This document shows, in pieces, positions 1 to 8,658 of a DNA stretch of 54,638 nucleotides. Positions within the stretch are counted from its first letter, which is position 1, and each line of letters starts with the position of its first letter. Position numbers and translations under genes: made by a program. This stretch comes from an uncultured Eubacterium sp. (GTDB lineage: Bacteria; Bacillota; Clostridia; Lachnospirales; Lachnospiraceae): assembly GCA_905236805.1 (NCBI GenBank), contig CAJOPH010000005.1, positions 1 to 54,638 on the forward strand. Direction: 5' to 3'. The notes under the pieces were generated by a model, which worked only from the letters and a program-made list of their open reading frames with translations, ran no database searches and was not told the origin of the DNA.

Positions 1-2
1 AA

Positions 3-470
3 GAAGAACAGGTAATCCCATACAAAAACACAAAAGATCAACCCTTTGGGGATATGCCCATGAAATACTTGGATAAGATAAGGCTTCTTTGTGAGGAAAA
101 TGATATAGATCTCATTCTTATAAAAGCTCCTTCGTTAGCTCCCATATGGTATGACGGGTACAATGAGCAGGTGGTGGAATATGCCAAAAAAAATAACTTG
201 CAATATATTAATTTTTATGAGAAAATAGAAGAACTTGGCGTAGATTATGAGGAAGATACCTACGATGGGGGTCTTCACATGAATTACAGCGGAGCAAAAA
301 AACTCTCTAAATACATGGGTGAGATCCTTTCCGAAGAATATGGAATAGAAGACAAAAGGAAAGATGAGACCCTTTCCAAAATCTACGGTGAAAAGAAAGA
401 ATTCCATGACAAGATGATAGAAGATCAAAATAAAGAATTAAAAGAGTTTGGGAAGATAATATCTTATTAA
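3..470 (+). CDS. C-terminal part of an SGNH/GDSL-like hydrolase family protein (truncated by left window edge)
   Basis: Frame stays open from base 3 upstream of the listed ATG at 54; C-terminal GLHMNYSGAKKLSKYM resembles the SGNH-type DxxH block. Confidence 0.6.
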   Translation, partial: EEQVIPYKNTKDQPFGDMPMKYLDKIRLLCEENDIDLILIKAPSLAPIWYDGYNEQVVEYAKKNNLQYINFYEKIEELGVDYEEDTYDGGLHMNYSGAKKLSKYMGEILSEEYGIEDKRKDETLSKIYGEKKEFHDKMIEDQNKELKEFGKIISY

Positions 471-519
471 ACGTTTTTTTCATTACATATACATACATTT
501 ATAAGGAGGATTTACAACA

Positions 520-1038
520 ATGGAAAACACAATGAAAAAAAAGGAAATGTTAATGAAAAAGGTTTTGGCGTTTGTTCTTGTGCTTGTCATGACTATGGGG
601 ATTATTCCGGCAAGCACTGTCCATGCAAAAATCGATGGTTACAGGTTTAAATATAACGGTGTGACCATCACCATGGGCTCTAAGGCAAAAAAGTTCATAA
701 ACGCTGCGGGCACACCAAAAAGTACGAGCAAGTCATCCAGCTGTTCCTATGATGGTTATGACATAACGAGAAAGTATTCGGATTTTATCCTCTATACCTA
801 CACGAACTCAAAATCATCCGGCGCTGCTGAATATGTATCAGGGATTACCTTCCTTACCAAAAACGTGACGGTGAAAGGATACGGAATAAAGATAGGAAGC
901 AAGGAAAAGAAGGTAAAAAAGAAGCTGGGAAACCAGACTCCCGTATATGGGATTTACACATATACCAAGGGACAGACCAAGCTTCAGATAGAAGTAAAGA
1001 ATAAAAAAGTAAAAAACATAAGGTATCTTAAGATATAG
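520..1038 (+). CDS. Small secreted protein of unknown function
   Basis: N-terminal Lys-rich hydrophobic signal peptide (MKKVLAFVLVLVMTMGIIPASTVHA); AGGAGG RBS upstream of ATG 520. Confidence 0.65.
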   Translation: MENTMKKKEMLMKKVLAFVLVLVMTMGIIPASTVHAKIDGYRFKYNGVTITMGSKAKKFINAAGTPKSTSKSSSCSYDGYDITRKYSDFILYTYTNSKSSGAAEYVSGITFLTKNVTVKGYGIKIGSKEKKVKKKLGNQTPVYGIYTYTKGQTKLQIEVKNKKVKNIRYLKI

Positions 1039-1062
1039 GAAATGTTAAAGGAGATGACTAAA

Positions 1063-2826
1063 ATGAAGGAGTTAATGCTTGGAAACAAGGCATTTGCGAG
1101 GGGACTTTATGAGGCAGGATGTTCATTTGCCTCAAGCTACCCGGGGACTCCCAGCACTGAAATCACGGAAGAGGCGGCCAAATTCGATGATATCTACTGT
1201 GAGTGGGCTCCCAACGAAAAGGTAGCCATGGAAGCGGCATTTGGAGCGTCCCTTGCAGGCAAAAGGTCTTTTTGCGGTATGAAGCACGTAGGGCTTAACG
1301 TGGCGGCAGACCCCCTTTATACGATGTCTTACACAGGGGTGAACGGAGGCGTAGTCATATGCGTGGCTGATGATGCGGGAATGCATTCCTCCCAAAACGA
1401 ACAGGATTCGCGAAGGCATGCCATAGGAGCCAAGGTTCCCATGCTGGAGCCTTCTGATTCCAAAGAAGCTCTTGAATACGTTAAAAAGGCTTATTGGATA
1501 TCGGAAGAATTCGACACGCCTGTCATAGTAAAAATGTGCACCCGTGTGTCACATTCACAATCCCTCGTTGATACCGCAGAGAGGATTGATCTTCCCAAAA
1601 GGCAATATAAAAAAAACATCCCGAAATATGTGATGATGCCCGGAAATGCCATAAAAAGGCATCCCTTCGTAGAGGAACGGATGGAAAAGCTTAAAAAATG
1701 GTCAGAAGGATCGGACATAAACCGCATCGAATGGGCATCAAAAGACCCGTCTGATAATATCGGAATAGTCACATCTTCCACATCCTACCAATACGTAAAG
1801 GAAGTTTTTGGGGAGAGTGTATCCGTATTAAAGCTTGGGATGGTAAATCCCCTTCCCGAAAAGCTTTTCAGGGAATTTTCCCAAAAAACAAAAAAATTAT
1901 ACGTGGTAGAAGAGCTCGACCCCGTGATAGAGGAACACATAAAGGTCCTTGGAATAGAGGTGTCGGGAAAAGACATTCTTCCAATGGAAGGTGAATTTTC
2001 CCAAAATCTTATCCGGAAGGTTTTTTCAAGACAGATTCCAAAGAGTCTTTCCATAAAAGACCCCATCCCGGTCCGTCCCCCGGTGATGTGTTCGGGGTGT
2101 CCGCACAGAGGGCTTTTTTATACACTTTCCAAAAACAAATGTACCGTGATGGGTGATATCGGATGCTATACCTTAGCTGCCGTAGCTCCCCTTTCCGCAA
2201 TGGATATGACTCTTTGCATGGGGGCTTCCATAAGTTCCATACACGGCTTTAATAAGGCCCTGGAAAAAGAAGAAACAGATCACAAAAAAACCGTTGCCGT
2301 ACTGGGTGATTCCACCTTCATGCATTCCGGGATGACAGGTCTTGCAAACATTGCATACAACCAATCTGATTCCGTAGTCATCATATTGGATAATTCCATA
2401 ACAGGAATGACCGGTCACCAGCAAAATCCCACCACCGGATACAATATAAAAGGAGACCCGGCCGGAAAAATAGATTTAGAATCCCTCTGCAGGTCCATGG
2501 GATTTGAAAGGGTATGTGTGGCAGACCCCTATGACCTAAGTGAATGCGACAGGGTGATAAAACAAGAGCTTTCATCCAAGGGACCTTCCGTTATCATCTC
2601 CAGGCGTCCATGCGCATTGCTTAAATACGTAAAACACAACCCACCCCTTGTGGTAAATCCTGACAAATGTATAGGATGCAAATCCTGCATGAAGATAGGA
2701 TGCCCTTCCATATCAATGAAGGATGGCAAGGCTGTGGTAGACAAAACACAATGCGTAGGATGCAATGTCTGTCTTCAGCTTTGCCCCAAGGATGCATTTG
2801 AAAGCATAGCTAAGGAGGGCAGATGA
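1063..2826 (+). CDS. iorA: Indolepyruvate ferredoxin oxidoreductase alpha subunit
   Basis: TPP-enzyme motifs, GDSTFMHSGM, C-terminal two 4Fe-4S motifs (CIGCKSCMKIGCP, CVGCNVCLQLCP); start at 1063 preferred because of AAAGGAG RBS. Confidence 0.93.
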   Translation: MKELMLGNKAFARGLYEAGCSFASSYPGTPSTEITEEAAKFDDIYCEWAPNEKVAMEAAFGASLAGKRSFCGMKHVGLNVAADPLYTMSYTGVNGGVVICVADDAGMHSSQNEQDSRRHAIGAKVPMLEPSDSKEALEYVKKAYWISEEFDTPVIVKMCTRVSHSQSLVDTAERIDLPKRQYKKNIPKYVMMPGNAIKRHPFVEERMEKLKKWSEGSDINRIEWASKDPSDNIGIVTSSTSYQYVKEVFGESVSVLKLGMVNPLPEKLFREFSQKTKKLYVVEELDPVIEEHIKVLGIEVSGKDILPMEGEFSQNLIRKVFSRQIPKSLSIKDPIPVRPPVMCSGCPHRGLFYTLSKNKCTVMGDIGCYTLAAVAPLSAMDMTLCMGASISSIHGFNKALEKEETDHKKTVAVLGDSTFMHSGMTGLANIAYNQSDSVVIILDNSITGMTGHQQNPTTGYNIKGDPAGKIDLESLCRSMGFERVCVADPYDLSECDRVIKQELSSKGPSVIISRRPCALLKYVKHNPPLVVNPDKCIGCKSCMKIGCPSISMKDGKAVVDKTQCVGCNVCLQLCPKDAFESIAKEGR

Positions 2827-3398
2827 TGGATACAAAAAATGTCATGATAGTAGGCGTGGGAGGACAAGGCTCCCTTCTTGCCAGTAAGCTTTTAGGAAGG
2901 CTTCTTATAAATGAGGGCTTCGATGTAAAGGTTTCAGAGGTTCACGGCATGAGCCAGAGGGGAGGAAGCGTAGTTACCTATGTAAGATATGGGGATAAGG
3001 TGTATTCACCCATCATAGATGAGGGCGAGGCCGACATAATTGTTTCCTTTGAGCTTTTGGAAGCGGCAAGGAACCTTCCATTCCTAAAGCAAGGCGGCCG
3101 GATAGTCACCAACATACAGCAGATGGATCCCATGCCCGTCATTACGGGAGCCATGGAGTATCCAAAGGATCTGGTTAGCAAAATGACCTCCCTGGGAGCA
3201 AAGGTGGATGCATTAGACTGCCTGTCATTGGCCAACGAGGCAGGTTCATCCAAAGCGGTTAACATAGTCCTTATGGGAAGGCTCTCCCATTATTTTGACG
3301 TGGATGAAAAATCCTGGTATCAAGCAATGGAGGAAATAGTGCCTCCCAAATTCCTGTCGATGAATAAAAAGGCGTTCGAATTGGGAAAAAATGCGTAA
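2823..3398 (+). CDS. iorB: Indolepyruvate ferredoxin oxidoreductase beta subunit
   Basis: GVGGQGSLLASKLL and HGMSQRGGSV motifs; overlaps iorA stop. Confidence 0.93.
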   Translation: MMDTKNVMIVGVGGQGSLLASKLLGRLLINEGFDVKVSEVHGMSQRGGSVVTYVRYGDKVYSPIIDEGEADIIVSFELLEAARNLPFLKQGGRIVTNIQQMDPMPVITGAMEYPKDLVSKMTSLGAKVDALDCLSLANEAGSSKAVNIVLMGRLSHYFDVDEKSWYQAMEEIVPPKFLSMNKKAFELGKNA

Positions 3399-3432
3399 CC
3401 AGTCAGGAGGGATTCTTGAAAAGGAGTTTTTA

Positions 3433-4734
3433 ATGGAGAATTATTATCAAAAAGAAATCGAGTGTGCTTCCAGGGATGAGATAGTAGCCATCCAGAATAA
3501 AAAATTAAGGGAGCAGGTAAGGCATGTATGGGACAATGTCCCATACTATCGTAAAAAGATGGAGGAAAAGGGTGTTTCACCGGACGATATAGAGTCTATA
3601 GACGACCTTAAAAAACTCCCTTTCCTTTCCAAGGCGGATCTAAGGGAGGCATATCCCTACGGTCTTTTGGGCGTTCCGTTGAAAGACTGCGTAAGGATCC
3701 AGTCCACGTCAGGCACCACGGGAAAGAGGGTAGTGGCTTTCTATACTTTGGATGACATAGACCTCTGGGAAGAGTGCTGCGCAAGGGCCATCGTGGCGGT
3801 GGGGGGAACCAATGAGGATGTATGCCAGGTTTCATATGGTTACGGTCTGTTTACGGGAGGACCCGGCTTAAACGGAGGAAGCCACAAGGTAGGATGCCTT
3901 ACCATCCCCACATCCTCCGGCAATACCGAAAGGCAGATTATGTTCATAAAGGATCTTTCCGCCACGATCTTGTGCTGTACGCCTTCTTATGCCGCCTACC
4001 TTGGTGAGACCATGAAGGAGATGGGTATGGAGCCTGAAGACATTCCCTTAAAGGCCGGCATATTCGGGGCAGAGGCATGGAGCGAAGAGATGAGGCAGGA
4101 CATTCAAAAGACCCTGGGTATAAAGGCCTATGACATATACGGTCTTACCGAGCTTTCGGGACCGGGCGTATCATTTGAATGCTCTGCACAGTCAGGGATG
4201 CATATAAATGAAGACCATTTTCTGGCAGAGATCATAGATCCCGAAACAGGGGAGGTGTTGCCTGACGGTACGGAAGGGGAGCTCGTATTTACAGCCATCG
4301 ACAAAAAGGCATTTCCCATGATGCGCTACAGGACACGCGACATCTGTACACTGACCCGTGAAAAATGCTCCTGCGGAAGGACCCATGTGAAAATGACCAA
4401 GCCCAAGGGACGTACCGACGATATGCTCATCATACGGGGTGTAAATGTATTCCCGTCCCAGATAGAAACGGTGCTTTTGGAGCATGGCTATCAGGCAAAT
4501 TACCAGATCATAGTAGGTAGGGAAAACAATACCGATACCCTGGATGTACATGTGGAAATGACCCAAGAGATGTTTACGGATAATGTAGGGGAGATAACCC
4601 TTCGACAAAATGAGCTCGTTTCGGGATTAAAATCCATGCTGGGCTTAAAGGCGAAGGTTACCCTGGTTGCCCCAAAGAGTATCACGAGGAGCGAAGGAAA
4701 GGCCGTAAGGGTCATAGACAACAGAAAAATCTGA
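3433..4734 (+). CDS. paaK: Phenylacetate-CoA ligase family
   Basis: SGTTGKRV AMP-binding motif, YGLTELSGPGVSFEC, RTDDMLIIRGVNVFPSQIE; start 3433 after AAAAGGAG. Confidence 0.92.
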   Translation: MENYYQKEIECASRDEIVAIQNKKLREQVRHVWDNVPYYRKKMEEKGVSPDDIESIDDLKKLPFLSKADLREAYPYGLLGVPLKDCVRIQSTSGTTGKRVVAFYTLDDIDLWEECCARAIVAVGGTNEDVCQVSYGYGLFTGGPGLNGGSHKVGCLTIPTSSGNTERQIMFIKDLSATILCCTPSYAAYLGETMKEMGMEPEDIPLKAGIFGAEAWSEEMRQDIQKTLGIKAYDIYGLTELSGPGVSFECSAQSGMHINEDHFLAEIIDPETGEVLPDGTEGELVFTAIDKKAFPMMRYRTRDICTLTREKCSCGRTHVKMTKPKGRTDDMLIIRGVNVFPSQIETVLLEHGYQANYQIIVGRENNTDTLDVHVEMTQEMFTDNVGEITLRQNELVSGLKSMLGLKAKVTLVAPKSITRSEGKAVRVIDNRKI

Positions 4735-4749
4735 CTGGAGGAATTATTT

Positions 4750-5184
4750 ATGAGTGTAAACCAAATATCCATATTTATGGAAAACAAGCCCGGAATGCTC
4801 TGCGGGATGACCGATGTTTTGGCAGAAAACAAAGTGAATATGAGAGCTTTGTCGCTTGCCGAAACAGATGGTTTTGGTATCGTCAGGATAATAGTGGATG
4901 ATGTATATGAAGCTTCCACGGTACTTAAGGATAACGGGTATATAAACAAACTCACGCCTGTTTTAATAGTGGAAATCCCCGATGTTCCGGGGGGACTCTC
5001 AAAGGTATTAAAAGTACTTTCGGACGGGGACGTTAATCTTGACTATATGTATGCCATGTCCGCCGAAAAAGCCAAAGACAATGCGCATATGATATTTAAG
5101 GTAAATGATATAAAAAAAGCAGAAGGCCTTCTTTCAAAGTCAGGCATAAAGATCATTTCCCAGGAAGATGTAATGGAAATTTAA
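4750..5184 (+). CDS. ACT domain protein (two ACT-like repeats)
   Basis: QISIFMENKPGMLCGMTDVLAENKVNMRAL and a second VPGGLSKVLKVL repeat. Confidence 0.88.
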   Translation: MSVNQISIFMENKPGMLCGMTDVLAENKVNMRALSLAETDGFGIVRIIVDDVYEASTVLKDNGYINKLTPVLIVEIPDVPGGLSKVLKVLSDGDVNLDYMYAMSAEKAKDNAHMIFKVNDIKKAEGLLSKSGIKIISQEDVMEI

Positions 5185-5203
5185 AGACCCCGTTGGGGTC
5201 TTT
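5183..5203 (+). terminator. Hairpin after the ior-paaK-ACT operon
   Basis: AAAGACCCC-GTT-GGGGTCTTT, 9 bp perfect stem overlapping the ACT gene stop. Confidence 0.6.
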
Positions 5204-5223
5204 GTAAGGACTTATTTTATTCC

Positions 5224-5775
5224 ATGAATTTATTAGATATTGTTTTGATAGGTATTGGACTGGCCATGGATGCCTTCGCTGTTTCCATATGCAAGGGAAT
5301 GGCGATCAGGGAGGGTTATATAAAAAAAGCCCTTGTCATAGCATTGTATTTTGCCATTTTTCAGATGCTGATGCCCCTCATAGGATATTTTGCAGGATAC
5401 GGCTTTGCGAATCTTGTGGAAAATATCAGCCATATCATGGCATTCGTCCTCCTTTGCGTGATAGGAGGCAACATGATAAGGGAGTCTTTTAGCAATGATA
5501 AGACCGATGAAAATGACGACATCTCCATAAAAACAATGCTTCCATTAGCTATAGCTACCAGCATAGACGCTTTGGTTACGGGGGTTACGTTTGCATTCCT
5601 TGAAACCAACATATTCAAAGATATAGCCATTATAGGCACGGTAACCTTCCTGATAAGCTTTCTTGGCGTAAAGATCGGAAAGGTTTTGGGGGATTTTCTT
5701 AATTCCAAGGCAGAGTTTTTCGGAGGGGTCATTCTTATTTTAATAGGTATAAAAATATTCATGGAAGGGATATAG
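5224..5775 (+). CDS. mntP: Manganese efflux pump MntP family
   Basis: GLAMDAFAVSICKG and ATSIDALVTGVTFAF motifs; multi-TM. Confidence 0.9.
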   Translation: MNLLDIVLIGIGLAMDAFAVSICKGMAIREGYIKKALVIALYFAIFQMLMPLIGYFAGYGFANLVENISHIMAFVLLCVIGGNMIRESFSNDKTDENDDISIKTMLPLAIATSIDALVTGVTFAFLETNIFKDIAIIGTVTFLISFLGVKIGKVLGDFLNSKAEFFGGVILILIGIKIFMEGI

Positions 5776-5827
5776 TAAAGGCAGGGTGATTGCAGAATCA
5801 ATGACAATCACCTTACCGGGAGGTTTT

Positions 5828-7312
5828 ATGAAAGATAGCTATAAGGAGATGTCTGTCAAAGAGCTTCGTTTAGTAGCCAGGGAAAAAGGTATAAAAGGTT
5901 TTTCCACCATGAAGAAAGCAGACCTTTTGGCGCAGTTGACAGAAATTTCCGGTGATGCGGGTGACATTTATCCCGACAAAAGATCAAAACAGGCAAAAAC
6001 CACTCAGGTGAGCCGTCAAATGGAAAAATCTGAAAAAAGACCAGGTTCAAGGGAGAATGTTTCCAGGGACAACGGAAAAAAACAAAAAAAACAGCATGAT
6101 GATGAAAACGGTCGTCAGGGAAAGGTATTGAGCAATGACGGTGTGTACTATTATCCTCCCCCGGAATATATAGATGAGCCTCCCACCCATGTGTATGGAG
6201 TGCTTGAGGTATTATCTGACGGATATGGTTTTATACGAAGCGAAAATTATACGTCCGGTGAAAACGATGTATATGTAGCTCCCCAGTATATAAAACGCTT
6301 TTCTTTAAGGACGGGCGACATGGTTACGGGGGAGATGCGAAGGAAGGCTTCAGGTGAAAGATTTGGTGCGCTTACATATGTAAGCAATGTAAATGGAATA
6401 AATCCGCAGGTACTTTCTTCAAGACACCATTTCGAAAAAATGACTCCCATTTTTCCTAATGAAAGGCTTTTACTTGAGAGGGATGACTCTGCCTTGGCCA
6501 TGAGGGTGGTAGACCTTATTTCCCCGATAGGAAAGGGTCAGCGAGGGATGATAGTATCCCAGCCAAAGGCAGGTAAGACTACCCTCTTAAAGCAGATTGC
6601 AAAATCCATTCAGATCAATTCCCCCGAAGTCCACATGATAATACTTCTCATAGACGAGCGTCCCGAGGAAGTTACGGACATAAAGGAAGCCATAAAGGGC
6701 GATAATGTAGAAATCATCTACTCCACCTTTGATGAACTTTCCGACCATCACAGAAGAGTCTCCGAAATGGTGATAGAGAGGGCAAAACGGCTGGTAGAAC
6801 AAGAAGAAGACGTTGTTATTTTGCTTGATTCCATAACAAGGCTTACCCGGGCATACAACCTTGCCATTCCGGCCAGCGGCCGTACCTTATCAGGAGGATT
6901 GGATCCTATGGCTCTACACATGCCAAAGAAATTCTTCGGAGCCGCAAGGAACATGCGGGAGGGAGGAAGCCTTACCATATTGGCAACGGCTTTGGTTGAG
7001 ACGGGAAGCAAGATGGATGATGTCGTCTACGAGGAATTTAAGGGCACCGGCAATATGGAATTAGTCTTAAACAGAAAGCTTTCCGAGAGAAGAATATTCC
7101 CCGCCATAGACATTATTAAATCCAGTACCAGAAGGGAAGACCTCCTTCTTACGCCTGATGAGCAGCTGGCGGTAAATGTGATACGCAGACAGCTCAATGG
7201 GCTTAAGGCGGATGAAGCGGCTGAACAGATCCTAAATATTTTTGCCACCAAGACAAAAACCAACAAAGAATTTCTTCAATATATCAAAAAAAAGATAAAT
7301 AAGTCAGTGTAA
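5828..7312 (+). CDS. rho: Transcription termination factor Rho
   Basis: Rho_N domain, GQRGMIVSQPKAGKTTLLKQIA P-loop, LLIDERPEEVTDI, SGGLDPMALHMPKKFFGAARNM. Confidence 0.96.
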   Translation: MKDSYKEMSVKELRLVAREKGIKGFSTMKKADLLAQLTEISGDAGDIYPDKRSKQAKTTQVSRQMEKSEKRPGSRENVSRDNGKKQKKQHDDENGRQGKVLSNDGVYYYPPPEYIDEPPTHVYGVLEVLSDGYGFIRSENYTSGENDVYVAPQYIKRFSLRTGDMVTGEMRRKASGERFGALTYVSNVNGINPQVLSSRHHFEKMTPIFPNERLLLERDDSALAMRVVDLISPIGKGQRGMIVSQPKAGKTTLLKQIAKSIQINSPEVHMIILLIDERPEEVTDIKEAIKGDNVEIIYSTFDELSDHHRRVSEMVIERAKRLVEQEEDVVILLDSITRLTRAYNLAIPASGRTLSGGLDPMALHMPKKFFGAARNMREGGSLTILATALVETGSKMDDVVYEEFKGTGNMELVLNRKLSERRIFPAIDIIKSSTRREDLLLTPDEQLAVNVIRRQLNGLKADEAAEQILNIFATKTKTNKEFLQYIKKKINKSV

Positions 7313-7415
7313 AAAAATAACTTAGAAATTATTTCCTTACAATTCCTTACAATCTCCGTCTATTTCGGCATCACCACGACGAATCATGATGACTTCCATC
7401 AGGTCATAGTTTTCC

Positions 7416-7472
7416 GTTACTATTCACAGTCAAATTGCGCACTTGCTGCGAAATTTGACTGTGAATAGTAAC
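7416..7472. repeat. Intergenic palindrome, family A copy 1 (rho-rplU)
   Basis: 21-bp perfect arms GTTACTATTCACAGTCAAATT / AATTTGACTGTGAATAGTAAC around GCGCACTTGCTGCGA. Confidence 0.9.
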
Positions 7473-7496
7473 GCTATCGTCAATCACATTCTTGGG

Positions 7497-7525
7497 TTGA
7501 CTTATTGCCTGTAATGTGGTATAAT
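7497..7525 (+). promoter_or_regulatory. sigmaA-type promoter for the rplU operon
   Basis: TTGACT - 17 nt - TATAAT. Confidence 0.85.
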
Positions 7526-7531
7526 ACACAT

Positions 7532-7614
7532 TCGTGTGTCGCACGGAGAGGTTTGTAAAGTCTGCCGCAGGGGCAGCACCGGATTCCGGCGTATTTTATT
7601 GGAGGTTTTTGGTT
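7532..7614 (+). ncRNA. Probable ribosomal protein L21 leader
   Basis: About 80 nt structured-looking 5'UTR between promoter and rplU; position matches the known Firmicutes L21 leader; not covariance-tested. Confidence 0.55.
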
Positions 7615-7923
7615 ATGTATGCAGTAATCGCAACAGGAGGCAAGCAATACAAGGTCAGCGAAGGCGATGTTATTTCCGTTGAGAAGCTTGGCGTTTCCGA
7701 AGGGGAAAAGGTGACCTTTGACAAGGTTTTGGCCATAGGTGGTGATGACTTTGCCGTAGGCACTCCTACCGTGGCAGGAGCCAGCGTTGACGCTTCTGTG
7801 ATAGAAGAGGGAAGGGGAAAGAAAGTCATCGTCTACAAATTCAAGAGAAAGACGGGCTATCATAGGAAGAATGGACACAGGCAGTCCTATACAAAGGTAA
7901 AGATTGAAAAGATAAACAGATAA
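7615..7923 (+). CDS. rplU: 50S ribosomal protein L21
   Basis: [20 protein letters not shown]...[21 protein letters not shown]; true start 7615, not 7534. Confidence 0.97.
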   Translation: MYAVIATGGKQYKVSEGDVISVEKLGVSEGEKVTFDKVLAIGGDDFAVGTPTVAGASVDASVIEEGRGKKVIVYKFKRKTGYHRKNGHRQSYTKVKIEKINR

Positions 7924-7927
7924 TGCC

Positions 7928-8257
7928 ATGACGAAGGTTTCATTCTATAGGGATGCAAACGGTCTTTTTAAGGGATTTGAATCATTTGGACATTCCGGAT
8001 ATTCAGTGAAGGGAGAGGATGTGGTGTGCGCCGGCATATCAGCGCTTACCATAAACGCTGTCAATTCCCTGGATGCATTCACGGATGCAAAGCTTTTTGT
8101 TGAGGCTGATGAAAAGGAGGCCTTTCTTGGCTGCAGGCTTGGAAAGGGCTACGAAGGAGAGGATGTACAGCTTATCTTCAGGTCATTGGAGCTGGGGATA
8201 AGGGGTATCGAAGATCAAAACAAAGATTTTATCCGCATTTCATACGAGGAGGTATAG
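7928..8257 (+). CDS. prp: Ribosomal-processing cysteine protease Prp
   Basis: GHSGY and VVCAGIS His/Cys motifs, located between rplU and rpmA. Confidence 0.93.
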   Translation: MTKVSFYRDANGLFKGFESFGHSGYSVKGEDVVCAGISALTINAVNSLDAFTDAKLFVEADEKEAFLGCRLGKGYEGEDVQLIFRSLELGIRGIEDQNKDFIRISYEEV

Positions 8258-8260
8258 GTC

Positions 8261-8545
8261 ATGCTTAAAATGGATTTGCAGTTTTTTGCACATAAAAAAG
8301 GTGTTGGTTCCACCAAGAACGGACGTGATTCCGAATCAAAGCGTCTTGGAGCCAAGCGTGCCGATGGACAGTTTGTTTTAGCCGGTAACGTTCTTTACCG
8401 CCAGAGGGGGACAAAGATTCACCCCGGCGTAAATGTAGGAAGGGGTTCGGACGATACCCTTTTTGCTAAGGCAGATGGTATCCTTCGGTTTGAGAGGAAG
8501 GGACGCGACAGAAAGGTTGCAAGCGTCTATCCAAAAGAAGCCTAA
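8261..8545 (+). CDS. rpmA: 50S ribosomal protein L27
   Basis: [27 protein letters not shown]-terminal [10 protein letters not shown] extension typical of a Prp substrate. Confidence 0.97.
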   Translation: MLKMDLQFFAHKKGVGSTKNGRDSESKRLGAKRADGQFVLAGNVLYRQRGTKIHPGVNVGRGSDDTLFAKADGILRFERKGRDRKVASVYPKEA

Positions 8546-8548
8546 ATA

Positions 8549-8596
8549 AGGAACTGTCATGGGATAGAATGTACAGGTTATTCCGTGACAGTTCCT
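8549..8596. repeat. Inverted repeat, AGGAACTGTCA/TGACAGTTCCT family (B)
   Basis: 11-bp perfect arms, 26-nt loop; similar arms near 43330-43407 and a half-site at 13990. Confidence 0.75.
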
Positions 8597-8658
8597 AATC
8601 TTGGTGTGTCTTGAGGCTGCTCTTTAGAGCGGCCTTATTTTTTGAAAAGGGAAATGTT

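Noticed and set aside
4192-4608. 138-aa minus-strand ORF opposite paaK
   Set aside because: Antisense shadow ORF with no domain or RBS support.
5185-5223. yybP-ykoY manganese riboswitch upstream of mntP
   Set aside because: Gap between ACT gene and mntP is only about 40 nt and is taken up by a hairpin; too short for that riboswitch.
7534-7614. N-terminal extension of rplU in the ORF track
   Set aside because: Falls in the leader region between promoter and the conserved MYAVIATGG start.
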